Positions 50,276 through 59,002 of a stretch of 64,000 bases of DNA are shown in pieces. This stretch comes from Pseudomonadota bacterium (lineage in GTDB: Bacteria > Chloroflexota > UBA6077 > JAJPHF01). The stretch is taken from NCBI GenBank assembly GCA_021325365.1, contig JAJPHF010000168.1, forward strand, positions 1-64,000, read 5' to 3'. The translations under genes were made by a program, and so were the position numbers. Position 1 is the stretch's first letter, and each line of letters begins with the position of its first letter. The notes under the pieces were generated by a model, which ran no database searches, was not told the origin of the DNA, and was given only the letters and a program-made list of their open reading frames with translations.

Positions 50276-50818
50276 CTAGTCGACGGCCTCCGCGAGCGGG
50301 AACGACGTGCGGTGGTAGCGGACGAGCGGCCGCAGCTCCGGGTGACGCTCCAGGCGCAGGATGGTGCCGACGATCAGGGCGTGGTCGGCTGCCACGTCGA
50401 CGATGCGGTCGACGCGGCACTCGAAGCTCGCCGCGCAGTCCTCGACGAGCGGCGCGCGGATGATGCCGGCCGGCCGCGGCCGCACGCCGAGCGCCGCGAA
50501 CTTGTCCACCGCGTCGCCGTGGACGCGCGCCTTGGCGAGATCGCGGGCGCGGTCCACGACGTGCGCGAGCCGCGTGGACGGGATGTTGACGCCGAACTCG
50601 CCCGACTCGGCGATCAGCGTGTAGGTGAAGTTCTTCGGCCCGACGCCGATCACCAGCGACGGCGGGCCGTGCTCGTTGAGCTGCATGCCGCGGATGGCGA
50701 CCTGCACGTTCTGCTGCTCGCCGAGCGCGGCCGTGACCAGCAGCAGCGGGGCCGGCAGCCACTCCAGGGCGTTCTGGAGGTCCAGCGGGTCGGGGACGAC
50801 GCGCGACTCGCTTACCAT
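50276..50818 (-). CDS. flavin reductase family protein
   Basis: About 180 residues; ATG at 50818 overlaps the TAA of the upstream gene by seven bases. LEWLPAPLLLVTAALGEQQNVQVAIRGMQLNE, PPSLVIGVGPKNFTYTLIAESGEFGVNIP and ASFECRVDRIVDVAADHALIVGTI match the DIM6/NTAB flavin reductase fold. It may reduce FMN for the LLM oxidoreductases encoded in the same array, or itself be an oxygenase partner. The overlap with the M29-like gene implies coupled translation. Confidence 0.87.
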   Translation of the reverse strand: MVSESRVVPDPLDLQNALEWLPAPLLLVTAALGEQQNVQVAIRGMQLNEHGPPSLVIGVGPKNFTYTLIAESGEFGVNIPSTRLAHVVDRARDLAKARVHGDAVDKFAALGVRPRPAGIIRAPLVEDCAASFECRVDRIVDVAADHALIVGTILRLERHPELRPLVRYHRTSFPLAEAVD

Positions 50819-51921
50819 AGCGTGTTCGACCCGTGGGCGGCGTGCGACACCGGCGCCAGCACCTCGTAGGGGTCGCCGTAGCGCGACGCGACCTCCAGCA
50901 CCTCGGGGTCGTGCAGCAGCGAGCGGTCGAGCATGCCGCCCTCGTGGACAATGATCCGGCCGTCGATGTACAGGCGCCCGTTCAGGATGGAGCCGTCGAC
51001 GTGGCGGAAGTCCGGGTGCTTGCGGTCGGTGCCGAGGCCCGCCCAGGGCATCTTGCTGATCAGCTCCCAGTGCATCGGGTCGGCCATGCCGTGGGCGATG
51101 GACGCCTTCGGGTGGTAGCCGAACATGATCTCGATCAGGCGGTTGGAGCCGGGTACCTCCTGGAACAGCCGGCGGCACTCCTCGGCCGCCTCGCCGCCCT
51201 CCACCTCGGTGACGATGCTGTCTTCCACCTTCCAGCGCATGGGGGTCGGCAACTGGCCGGGGATGCCCTGGATGGCGCTGAGATACACGACGCCGTTGGC
51301 CTGGCCGTCGCCGTTGTACACGCCGCAGCGGCCCCACGGGAAGTGGCAGCGGCCCGGTGGGTCGCCGGCGCGGAACTGCATGCCGTACAGGCGGTTGCCG
51401 TCGTAGGTAGCCGTCAGGTTGGTGCCCAGGTCGTCCTCGACGTGGACCTCGCGGCCCGCGCCGACGACCGCGCGCACCTTCTCGGCCAGCTTCCACAGGA
51501 CCGGGTTCGGGAACTTCGCGTAGTCGCGCGCCAGCAGCCCTGGCGTGCCCTCGAAGTAGACGAAGTAGGGCTTCATGCGCTCCTCGTGGAGCTGCGTGCC
51601 GCTCTCCTCGCGCTTGCGGCCCATCGCCCGGTGGGCGGGCGTGAAGGTGAGGAACACGGGCCACACCCAGATGGCTACGTCGGAGGCGTGCATGGCGGGG
51701 AACACTTGGGGCGGCACCTCGCCGTAGCGGGCGATCGGCTCGGTGATGAGCGTCGAGATGTGGGCGCCCATCGCCGTCAGCCCCGCCGCCAGCGCCTCGA
51801 TCGTCTGGGGGTCGCTGCGACGGTCGCCCAGGAGCAGCACCTGGTCGCCGGGGCGGATGTCGGCCGCCTCGACCATGTTCTGCACGCCCTGCATCATGTC
51901 CGCGATCTCGTGGTGGATCAT
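50812..51921 (-). CDS. M29 aminopeptidase-T-like / NicX-like dioxygenase
   Basis: About 369 residues; ATG at 51921 behind GAGGAGGGCCCA. IRPGDQVLLLGDRRSDPQTIEAL near the N-terminus and the C-terminal half with HFPWGRCGVYNGDGQANGVVYL, HGMADPMHWEL and RHPDFRHVDGSILN-like strands fit the thermophilic aminopeptidase T fold. That fold is shared by 2,5-dihydroxypyridine 5,6-dioxygenase (NicX). The several His and acidic residues in the C-terminal half could form a metal site. With the flavin reductase and LLM genes around it, an oxygenase role is attractive, but a peptidase cannot be excluded. Confidence 0.75.
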   Translation of the reverse strand: MIHHEIADMMQGVQNMVEAADIRPGDQVLLLGDRRSDPQTIEALAAGLTAMGAHISTLITEPIARYGEVPPQVFPAMHASDVAIWVWPVFLTFTPAHRAMGRKREESGTQLHEERMKPYFVYFEGTPGLLARDYAKFPNPVLWKLAEKVRAVVGAGREVHVEDDLGTNLTATYDGNRLYGMQFRAGDPPGRCHFPWGRCGVYNGDGQANGVVYLSAIQGIPGQLPTPMRWKVEDSIVTEVEGGEAAEECRRLFQEVPGSNRLIEIMFGYHPKASIAHGMADPMHWELISKMPWAGLGTDRKHPDFRHVDGSILNGRLYIDGRIIVHEGGMLDRSLLHDPEVLEVASRYGDPYEVLAPVSHAAHGSNTLW

Positions 51922-51948
51922 TGGGCCCTCCTCTGCCTTACCGCTGCC

Positions 51949-53028
51949 TTAGCGTGTGGGCTGCCAGCCGCTCGCTTTCAGCTCCTGATAGATCTCCTGG
52001 ACGAGGCTGTAGTCGTACATCGCCTCCACGGGCGGGGCCTGCTCCGCCTCGTTCACCTGCGCGCGGATCGCGGCATCGCGCCGCTGCACCTCGACCGGCA
52101 TGGACGCCTCCGGGGTCATGCCGCGCAGCGCGTCGTCGTAGTCGGCCTCGTTCGCCGCGCGCGGCAGGCCGTTGTGCGCGGCCATGATGGCGAGGGTGTC
52201 CTCCTTGAACGCCTTGAAGTACTCGCGGCCCTTGATGCTGGCGCGCAGGAAGCGCTTGGCGCGGTCGCGGTGCTCCTGCAGCTCTCGGTCGCTGGTGACG
52301 ACGCCCATGTAGAGCATCTGCACCTCGGCGCGGAGGTTGGCGAGCTGCTGGCCGCGCGTGCCCAGCTCCTGCAAGCGCACCACGTCCGCCACGCCCAGCA
52401 CCACGGCGTCGGTGCTGGCCGCCTGCATCGCCGCGAGCCGCTGGGCGCCGCCGCCGATCGCGACGTAGTTGACGCTGGCCGGGTCGATGCCGCGCTGCTG
52501 GAAGACCATGCGCGCGGCCAGGTCGGTCGTGTCGCCGCGCGACTGGATGCCCAGCGTCTTGCCGGGCAGATCGGCGAGGGAGGTCAGCTCGGGGCTGGTG
52601 GACCAGATGTCGAAGCCCGGGCGGTCGGCGTTGGTGTAGACGACTTTGATCGGCGCCCCCTTGAGCATCGCGCTGGCCGCCGAGCCGGCGGAAGTGCCGT
52701 AGTCGATCTCGCCGGCCAGGAGCGCCGTCGTGCCCGGCCCGCCGGGCAGCGTGACGGTCACCAGCTCGAGGCCCTCGTCGGCGAAGTAGCCCTTGTCCAT
52801 GGCGATGAAGAACGGCGCGTACATGGCGCTGTCCGCGGCCAGGGCCACCCTGACCTTCTCCAGCGGCGGGGGCTGGCCCGGCGCGGCGGCCGGCGCGGCG
52901 CCCCCGGCAGTGCGGCCGCCGCTGGCGTCGCCGGCGGCCGCGCTCGGCCCGCACGCCGCGCCGAGCAGCACCGCGAGCGCGAGCAGCGCCGCCGGGAGCG
53001 CGCGCGGGCCTGGTCCTGAACGTCCCAT
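51949..53028 (-). CDS. NMT1-like substrate-binding lipoprotein (YAPHFIA subgroup)
   Basis: About 359 residues; ATG at 53028. Lipobox VLLGAACG. MYAPFFIAMDKGYFADEGLELV, GSAASAMLKGAPIKVVYTNADRPGFDIWS and the terminal LKASGWQPTR place it in the subgroup. Its ligand loop (TLPGGPGTTALLAGEIDYGTS) differs from its neighbours. It follows the paralogue at 53040 by only 11 bases, so the two form a tandem pair. Confidence 0.87.
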   Translation of the reverse strand: MGRSGPGPRALPAALLALAVLLGAACGPSAAAGDASGGRTAGGAAPAAAPGQPPPLEKVRVALAADSAMYAPFFIAMDKGYFADEGLELVTVTLPGGPGTTALLAGEIDYGTSAGSAASAMLKGAPIKVVYTNADRPGFDIWSTSPELTSLADLPGKTLGIQSRGDTTDLAARMVFQQRGIDPASVNYVAIGGGAQRLAAMQAASTDAVVLGVADVVRLQELGTRGQQLANLRAEVQMLYMGVVTSDRELQEHRDRAKRFLRASIKGREYFKAFKEDTLAIMAAHNGLPRAANEADYDDALRGMTPEASMPVEVQRRDAAIRAQVNEAEQAPPVEAMYDYSLVQEIYQELKASGWQPTR

Positions 53029-53039
53029 CTGCCTGCTTC

Positions 53040-54128
53040 CTACCGCGTGGGCTTCCAGCCGCTCGCTTGTAGCTCGCGGTAAACGTCTTTGATGAGGCTG
53101 TAGTCGTACATCTGCTCGACGGGGGGGACCTGGTCCACGTCGTTGACCTGGGCCCGCACGATGGCGTCCTGGCGCTGCACGTCGGCTGGCATCGTGCCGT
53201 CCTCGGTCAGCGCGGGCAGCGTTGCGTCGTAGTCGGCCTCGTTGGCGTCGCGCGGGAGGTCGTTGTACTTGCCCATGATGGTGAGGGTCTCGTCCTTGAA
53301 CTGCTTGAAATACTCGCGGCCCTTCACGGTGCCGCGCAGGAAGCGCATGGCCCGGTCGCGGTGCTGTTGCAGCTCCTGGTCGCTCGTGGCGAGGCCGGTG
53401 TAGAGCATCTGGATGTCGGTGCTGAAGTCGGCCACGCGGTAGGCGTGCGCCGCGGCGCTGGTGTTCTTCAGCAGGACCGCGTCGGGGATGGAGAGCACGG
53501 CCGAGGCGATGACGCCCGACTCCAGGGCCGCCAGGCGCTGGTTGCCGACGCCCATCGCGTTGTAGCTCACGCTGTTCGGGTCGATGCCGTGCTTCATGAA
53601 CATCAGGCGCGACTCGATCTCCATCGTGTCGCCGTGGGTCTGGACGCCTACCGCCTTGCCGACGAGGTCTTGCAGCGTGCGGATGCTGTCGGTGGTGGTC
53701 CACAGCTCATCGAACGAGCGGTCCGAGTTCGTGTAGATCACCTTGAGCGGGGCGCCCTTGAGCATGGCGCTGAGCGAGGTCGCGGCCGACGTGCTGTACT
53801 GGATCTCGCCGGAGATGAGGGCGGGGGTGGCGACGCCGCCGCCCGCGCGGATCATCTCCATGTCGATGCCTTCTTCCTGGTAGTAGCCCTTCTCGAGGGC
53901 GATGAAGTGGGGCGCGTAGATGGCGCTGTCGGCCGCGAACGAGACCTTGATGTGCTCGGTGGGCGGGGGCGCGGCGGGCGCGCTGGGCGCCGGCTGCGCC
54001 GCGGCCGGCGCCTGGCTGGGCGCGGGCTGCGCCGCGCTCGGCGGGCTGGCCGGCGTCGCGCCCGAGGCGCAGGCCGCCGTGCCAAGCACGAATGCAAGCA
54101 GACTCGCCGCGCGTATGGCGGTTCTCAT
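53040..54128 (-). CDS. NMT1-like substrate-binding lipoprotein (YAPHFIA subgroup)
   Basis: About 362 residues; ATG at 54128 with GGCAGGAGCGGAACGC upstream. Lipobox LGTAACA. IYAPHFIALEKGYYQEEGIDMEM, YSTSAATSLSAMLKGAPLKV, IYTNSDRSFDELW and the terminal LQASGWKPTR are the subgroup motifs. It is close to the protein at 49182 in these segments. An inverted repeat lies in its leader (54187-54241). Confidence 0.87.
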   Translation of the reverse strand: MRTAIRAASLLAFVLGTAACASGATPASPPSAAQPAPSQAPAAAQPAPSAPAAPPPTEHIKVSFAADSAIYAPHFIALEKGYYQEEGIDMEMIRAGGGVATPALISGEIQYSTSAATSLSAMLKGAPLKVIYTNSDRSFDELWTTTDSIRTLQDLVGKAVGVQTHGDTMEIESRLMFMKHGIDPNSVSYNAMGVGNQRLAALESGVIASAVLSIPDAVLLKNTSAAAHAYRVADFSTDIQMLYTGLATSDQELQQHRDRAMRFLRGTVKGREYFKQFKDETLTIMGKYNDLPRDANEADYDATLPALTEDGTMPADVQRQDAIVRAQVNDVDQVPPVEQMYDYSLIKDVYRELQASGWKPTR

Positions 54129-54186
54129 GCGTTCCGCTCCTGCCGCGCCGCCCGGGCGGGTGCCAGGCCACCCGCCGCCCGCCTGG

Positions 54187-54241
54187 GCGCGGCAAGCAGC
54201 GCCCCTACGTCTTCTCGCCGTGCCGGCGTTGCTTGCCGCGC
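54187..54241 (-). terminator. 17-bp inverted repeat in the leader of the 53040 gene
   Basis: The arms 54187-54203 and 54225-54241 match at 16 of 17 positions (core GCGCGGCAAGCA / TGCTTGCCGCGC) around a 21-base loop. It lies between the VOC stop and the start of the binding-protein gene. It could terminate, attenuate or stabilise the transcript. Confidence 0.5.
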
Positions 54242-54263
54242 TCCCCGCCTTACGGCACTCCGT

Positions 54264-55121
54264 CTACCCGTGCGGCCGGTTCTCGCTGACCTGGAAGCGG
54301 TTGCCGAACGGGTCGTAGAAGTAGACCGTCAGCGGGTCGGGCTCGTGCCAGGGAATCTCGTGGCCGTTCGGGCCCCAGTAACGCTCGACGTTCGTCAGCC
54401 GCGGCACGAACGCCTCGTACGCCCCGACCGGCACCTTCACGTCGACGTGCGGGCCGCGGGCGTAGTGGCTGCGCCGCGTCATGGCGGGGACTTCATGAAC
54501 GATGAACAACTGCCCCGTCTCGCCGATGGCGAAGGTCAGCTGGCGGTCGCCGGGCACGGCCTCGTACGGTTCTAGCTCCAGCGTCTCGGTGTACCACTGG
54601 CGGGCCAGCTCCAGGTCCGTGACCTCCAGCCGCACGTGGCTGATGCGGCGCAGGCCGAGGTGACCCTGGGGCGGGTCGCTGCTGCGCCGGTCGTCGCGGC
54701 GCTCCGACAGCTCGAAGGTGTTCTGCTGGGGGTCCTGCACGAACACCGACGCGGCGATGGGGCTGGGCGCCGGGTACTCGACCGGGCCCTCGAACGGCAC
54801 GCCCTTCTCGCGCAGCACCTGCACGACGCCGTCGATGCCGCGCTCGTCGATCTCGAAGCCGCAGACCGGCCCTTCGAGGGGCCGGATGGGCGCCGGGATC
54901 GCCTCGTCCTGGAGGGCGATGCCCATGCCGGCGTGGTTGGCCACCGTCACGAACACCATCTCGGGCACGACGCGGTTCAGCCCGCGCAGGTTACAGTTCA
55001 CCAGCCGGTTGAACCGCGCGCCGAGCACGTCGGTGTAGAACGCCAGCGACGTGCCCAGGTCGTTGGTGGGCACGGCGATGTGGTCGAGCCGCACTACCGC
55101 CGTCTTGGTCGCTACCGCCAT
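54264..55121 (-). CDS. two-domain VOC protein, extradiol-dioxygenase-like
   Basis: About 285 residues; ATG at 55121 with a near-perfect GTAAGGAGGCCACG site. Two vicinal-oxygen-chelate domains: residues 1-140 (VRLDHIAVPTNDLGTSLAFYTDVLG ... VFVQDPQQNTFEL) and about 155-285 (ISHVRLEVTDLELARQWYTETLELEPYE ... VYFYDPFGNRFQVSE). The size and tandem arrangement match type I extradiol ring-cleavage dioxygenases. Several His residues (HIAV, HVRLEV, HEIPWHEPD) could bind metal. An isomerase or glyoxalase role is the alternative. Confidence 0.82.
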   Translation of the reverse strand: MAVATKTAVVRLDHIAVPTNDLGTSLAFYTDVLGARFNRLVNCNLRGLNRVVPEMVFVTVANHAGMGIALQDEAIPAPIRPLEGPVCGFEIDERGIDGVVQVLREKGVPFEGPVEYPAPSPIAASVFVQDPQQNTFELSERRDDRRSSDPPQGHLGLRRISHVRLEVTDLELARQWYTETLELEPYEAVPGDRQLTFAIGETGQLFIVHEVPAMTRRSHYARGPHVDVKVPVGAYEAFVPRLTNVERYWGPNGHEIPWHEPDPLTVYFYDPFGNRFQVSENRPHG

Positions 55122-55189
55122 CGTGGCCTCCTTACTCTCTTCGCCGTCCTACTTCGCCGCTCTTCGTTCCGGTGTTGCGAGGACCGACC

Positions 55190-55349
55190 TACCCCCTCGG
55201 CCCCCCCTCCCGATGCGGGAAGGGGGAGCGGGACGGACCCCCTCCCCCAACCCCCTCCCCCCATAGGGGGCGGGGGCTTTCCGGTGGGGGCAGCGCCGGC
55301 GTCTTCCCCCCCTTTCCCCTATGGGGGAGAGGGGGCCGGGGGGGTTAGG
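55190..55349. repeat. intergenic G/C-tract repeat, family R4
   Basis: ACCGACCTACCCCCTCGGCC leads into the hairpin CCCTCCCGATGCGGGAAGGG, identical to the one near 10035-10054, and further CCCCCT/AGGGGG tracts continue up to the M24 stop codon. It fills the gap 55122-55349, in which no gene was seen. Confidence 0.65.
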
Positions 55350-56540
55350 TCACCCCGCCACGATCGGCGCCATCGAGCGCTGGCTGAGGCGGCGGGCGCC
55401 GGTGGCGGTGACGCAGACCGTGTCGCCGACCGTCATGTGGCCGCCCGTCGCCGGGTCGCCGGTACGGGGCTTGAGCACGAATACCATACCCTCCTCCAGG
55501 GGCGTGCTCCGGTAGCGCTCCAAGTCGGCGTCGCCGAGCAGCACCGGCGTGTCGTCGCCCAGGCCGCGGGCGTGGAGCAGCGGGTGGCCCCACTCGAACC
55601 GCGTCTCGGCTACGACCGCCTGGTAGGTGTCCATGACGTGGCCCATCGTCACGCCCGGCGCCATCTCGGCCAGCACGCGGTCGAAGGCCCGCAGGGCCGT
55701 ATCGTACATCGCGCGCTGGCGCGGCGTCGGCTCGCCGATGAACATCGGCTGGTTGCCCTGTGCCGCGTAGCCCCCGTACTTCACCTCGATCTCGTTCAGG
55801 ATCACGTCGCCCTTCTCCAGCGGGCGGGTGGTGGGCACGAAGGCGCTGCCGCCGAGGTTCGGGCCGGCAGTCAGGAAGAACAGCGCCGGCCCCTCGCCGC
55901 CGTTGCCGATCATCGTGTGCCAGACGGCGGCGTAGACCTCGCACTCAGCCACGCCCGGCCGCGCCACCTCGGCCATCGTCTGGATGCCGAGCGCCACGAG
56001 CCCCGCCGAGCGCTCGAGAAAGGTGATCTCCTCGGCGCTCTTGCGCGTGCGGACGGCAAGCATCAGGTCGGTGGCGTTCTCGAACTGGGCGTGGGGGAAG
56101 CGCTCCTGGAGGCCAGTCATCGTGCCGTAGGCGACAATGCCGTCGGGGCTGCGCGACAGGCCGGCCAGGCCGGCCACGCCGATGCGGGCGCGCTCGTAGC
56201 CGCGCTCGGCGAGCCAGTCGCCGACGTACTTGGCCCAGGCGTTGCGGCAGTCGCGCACGTCGGCGATCCAGTCCTGGGCCCGGCGCCACCAGCCGGCGCG
56301 GTTCATCACGAACGCCGTCGGCTCGCCCTGCGCCGGGAAGACGACGAAGGGCTCGGTGGCGTTGCCGCCGATCTGGCTGAGGTAGCGGGCGTCGGCCTGC
56401 TGCTGCTCCCAGCGGCCGGTATTCGCGGGGGCGAGCAGCACATCCAGGCCGCGCTCGGCCATGCGCGCGCGCACGGCGCCGTAGCGGCGATCGCGCTCGG
56501 CGAGCGAGAGCTGCGGGCGGTAGTCCTTGGGCGACGCCAT
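55350..56540 (-). CDS. M24 (creatinase/prolidase-fold) protein lacking canonical metal ligands
   Basis: About 396 residues; ATG at 56540 with GAGAAAGGAACAACCGC upstream. The N-terminal creatinase domain (YGAVRARMAERGLDVLLAP) and the C-terminal pita-bread domain (EITFLERSAGLVALGIQTMAEVARPGVAECEV) are intact in length. However, the five metal-binding positions are changed: the two Asp are Glu250 and Gln261 (NEIEVKYGGYAAQ), the later Glu in MV..xEP is Lys (FVLKP), and the last Glu is Gly (HMTVGDTV). Only a central His (GHPLLHARG) remains. It therefore looks more like metal-free creatinase or DddP-type enzymes than a peptidase. Confidence 0.85.
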   Translation of the reverse strand: MASPKDYRPQLSLAERDRRYGAVRARMAERGLDVLLAPANTGRWEQQQADARYLSQIGGNATEPFVVFPAQGEPTAFVMNRAGWWRRAQDWIADVRDCRNAWAKYVGDWLAERGYERARIGVAGLAGLSRSPDGIVAYGTMTGLQERFPHAQFENATDLMLAVRTRKSAEEITFLERSAGLVALGIQTMAEVARPGVAECEVYAAVWHTMIGNGGEGPALFFLTAGPNLGGSAFVPTTRPLEKGDVILNEIEVKYGGYAAQGNQPMFIGEPTPRQRAMYDTALRAFDRVLAEMAPGVTMGHVMDTYQAVVAETRFEWGHPLLHARGLGDDTPVLLGDADLERYRSTPLEEGMVFVLKPRTGDPATGGHMTVGDTVCVTATGARRLSQRSMAPIVAG

Positions 56541-56574
56541 GCGGTTGTTCCTTTCTCGTCTGAGCGCGGCGGAC

Positions 56575-56741
56575 CCCTCTCCCCCCTGCCCCCCTCTCCC
56601 CCACAGGGGAAAGGGGGGGGGCACGCCCGGGAGGACCTACTCCCGGCCGCCCTCCCTGAAAGGAAGGGGGAGAACGCCGGGGCCACCCACTCCGGGTAGC
56701 CCCCGCTCCCTGTGGGGGGAGGGGGTCCCTGCCCTCCCCCT
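56575..56741. repeat. intergenic G/C-tract repeats, family R4 variant
   Basis: Runs such as CCCCTCTCCCCCACAGGGGA and GGACCTACTCCCGGCCGCCC, then CTCCCTGAAAGGAAGGGGGA, form at least three hairpins between the bicupin stop and the M24 leader. The GGACCTAC.CCC.GGCC start resembles the block near 10000 and 55190. Confidence 0.6.
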
Positions 56742-57785
56742 CTAGCGCCCCGCGGGCACCGGCTCGTCGCGCCAGGCGGCGCGCTGGATCTCGCGCGTCT
56801 TGGCCTCGAAGCGGCTCTCGTGCAGGTGCATCGAGGCGTTCACCATAACCTGCCAGGGCCGCTTGCTGTACAGCACGTAGCGCAGGAAGCCCTCGCCGCC
56901 GACCACGCGGTGCGGCACGCCGACCGGCGCGTAGTTCATCTCGCCGGGCAGCAGGTGGACGCTGCCGTACTCGGACTCGTTGATCGAGTCGCCGCGGAAC
57001 TGCAGCCAGGCCTCCACGCTGTCGAGCGCGCGGTGGAAGGCGAACTGCTCGCCCTCGGTGTTGTAGACCTCGCAGAAGAACACCGACGACTTCATTAGCA
57101 TGGGGCCCGGGCCGCGCTTGCCGGTCATCTCGTGGAACACGTCGAACGGGCGGTAGTGCGTCACGCCGCGCCCCTCGGCCGCCTTCCCGATCAGGTAGCT
57201 CGTCGTGCGCTTCACCGTCGTGGGCTCCGGCTCGTCCCACAGGTACATGCGCTCGACGACGGCGCCCTCGGGCGGCGTGGCGAGCGCGCTCGGCGCGGCC
57301 CAGGCGGGGCCGCCGGTGCGCACCATCTCGAACTCGGTGTGGCTCTGATGCTTCTCGGCGGTGTACAGCGGCTCGACGGGCTCGCGCAGGAAGGCGAAGA
57401 GCCGCAGGCTGTCGCCCGTGCCCGTGCTGCGCTGGGCGATGCCCTCGGGCACCAGCATCAGCTCGCCCGGCTTCTGCTCGAACACGCCGTACTCCGTCTC
57501 GACGAGCGTCGTGCCCGCGAACTGGAAGTACACGGTGTCGAAGTTCGAGTTGCGGCGGAAGTAGGGCTGCGTGCCCGTCACGTTCTCCACGCCGATGCGC
57601 ATGTCGTCGTTCTGGAGGACGATCAGCGCCTGGTTGGGCTCGCTCAGCATGTCGAACGGCCGGAAGTTGGGGATGTCCTCGGGCGCGCCGGCCGCGGAGC
57701 CGATCAGCGCCTCCTTGTCGCGCTCGAACCAGATGCGCGGCGCGGGCGATCCCCAGGTGGTGGCGAACTCCCGAATCTTCGTCAT
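56742..57785 (-). CDS. bicupin, homogentisate-dioxygenase-like (paralogue)
   Basis: About 347 residues; ATG at 57785 behind CAGAGGAGGAAAGGCC. It parallels the protein at 47923 throughout: FRPFDMLSEPNQALIVLQNDDMRIGVENV, FQFAGTTLVETEYGVFEQKPGELMLVPEGIAQR, and in the second half FHRALDSVEAWLQFRGDSINESEYG...APVGVPHRVVGGEGFLR. The second cupin keeps His-x6-Glu and a later His; the first has Gln where the His of AHR would be (IAQR). Role as for its paralogue; the ligand-loop differences suggest another substrate. Confidence 0.77.
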   Translation of the reverse strand: MTKIREFATTWGSPAPRIWFERDKEALIGSAAGAPEDIPNFRPFDMLSEPNQALIVLQNDDMRIGVENVTGTQPYFRRNSNFDTVYFQFAGTTLVETEYGVFEQKPGELMLVPEGIAQRSTGTGDSLRLFAFLREPVEPLYTAEKHQSHTEFEMVRTGGPAWAAPSALATPPEGAVVERMYLWDEPEPTTVKRTTSYLIGKAAEGRGVTHYRPFDVFHEMTGKRGPGPMLMKSSVFFCEVYNTEGEQFAFHRALDSVEAWLQFRGDSINESEYGSVHLLPGEMNYAPVGVPHRVVGGEGFLRYVLYSKRPWQVMVNASMHLHESRFEAKTREIQRAAWRDEPVPAGR

Positions 57786-57802
57786 GGCCTTTCCTCCTCT
57801 GC

Positions 57803-58885
57803 CTACCGCGTGGGCTGCCAACCGCTGGCGCGTAGCTCCTGATAGACCTCCTTCATCGGGCGATAGTCGTAGATCTGCTCGACCGGCGGCACGGGCGCCA
57901 CGCCGTTCACCTCGGCGCGCAGCGCCGCGTCGCGCTGCTGCACGTCCACGGGCATGGTGGCGTCGGCGGGCATCGCCGGCAGCACGTCGTCGTAGTCGGC
58001 CTCGTTCGCCTCGCGCGGCCGCTCGTTGTACTTCGTCAGGATGTCGATCGACTCGTTGCGGTACGCCTTGTAGTACTCGCGGCCTTTCGCCGTGGCCCGC
58101 AGGAAGCGCTTCACGCGCTCGGGCCGCTCGCGCAGCTCCTGGTCGCTGGTGACCGCGCCGGTGTACAGCATCTGCACCTCCTTGCGGAGGTCGGCCAGAA
58201 TGCGGCCGCTGACGCCGGCCTCGCGCACCTCGACCGTGTCGGAGGTGCCGAGAATCGCGGCGGGGACGCTGCCGTTCTCGATTGCTACCATCCGCTGGCT
58301 GCCCACGCCCATCGCGATGTAGCTCACCGCGTTGTGGTCGATGCCGTGCTGCTGGAGGACCATGCGCGCGGCGATCTCCATGGTGTCGCCGCGCGACTGG
58401 ATGCCGATGGCCTTGCCCACGAGATCGGCGAGCGTGGTCACGTCGGGGGCGCTGGTCCAGAGGTCGTAGCCGGCGCGGTCGGCGTTCGTGTAGATGACTT
58501 TGAGCGGTGCGCCCTTCAGGATCGCGCTAACCGACGTGGCCGCCGAGGTGCTGTACTGCAGCTCGCCGGAGATGAGCGCCGGCGTGCCAACGCCGCCGCC
58601 CACCCGCACCATCTCGATCTCTAGCCCCTCCTCGGCGTAGTAGCCTTTGTCCATGGCGATCAGGTGCGGCGTGTAGACGGCCGACACCGACGCGAACGAC
58701 ACCTGGAGCTTCTCCAGCGGCGGCGGTGCGGCCGCGGGCGCACCGCTGCCCGGGGCGGGCACGGCGCCGGCAGGGGCGGCCGGCGCCGTGCCGCGCTCAG
58801 CTGTCGGGGTGGCCGCGGACGGCCCGCAGGCGGCCGCCAGGAGCGCGACCGCGAGCCACGCGAGCGCTGGTATCGTTCGCCGCAC
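57803..58885 (-). CDS. NMT1-like substrate-binding lipoprotein (YAPHFIA subgroup)
   Basis: About 360 residues from a GTG at 58885, behind AACGGGAGAAGAGTA. Lipobox LLAAACG. VYTPHLIAMDKGYYAEEGLEIEM, GGGVGTPALISGELQYSTSAATSVSAILKGAPLKV, IYTNADRAGYDLW and the terminal LRASGWQPTR are the subgroup motifs. It follows the paralogue at 59003 and precedes the bicupin by only 17 bases, so binding protein and enzyme are co-transcribed. Confidence 0.87.
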   Translation of the reverse strand: MRRTIPALAWLAVALLAAACGPSAATPTAERGTAPAAPAGAVPAPGSGAPAAAPPPLEKLQVSFASVSAVYTPHLIAMDKGYYAEEGLEIEMVRVGGGVGTPALISGELQYSTSAATSVSAILKGAPLKVIYTNADRAGYDLWTSAPDVTTLADLVGKAIGIQSRGDTMEIAARMVLQQHGIDHNAVSYIAMGVGSQRMVAIENGSVPAAILGTSDTVEVREAGVSGRILADLRKEVQMLYTGAVTSDQELRERPERVKRFLRATAKGREYYKAYRNESIDILTKYNERPREANEADYDDVLPAMPADATMPVDVQQRDAALRAEVNGVAPVPPVEQIYDYRPMKEVYQELRASGWQPTR

Positions 58886-59002
58886 TACTCTTCTCCCGTT
58901 ACGCGTGCTGGCCTGCCCGGCCGCCCGCAGCGCGCCGTGCGCCGTGCCCTATCGTGCGCCTCGCGGGCGGGCGCCGCAAGGGATGCTCGCGGCCGCGCCC
59001 CG

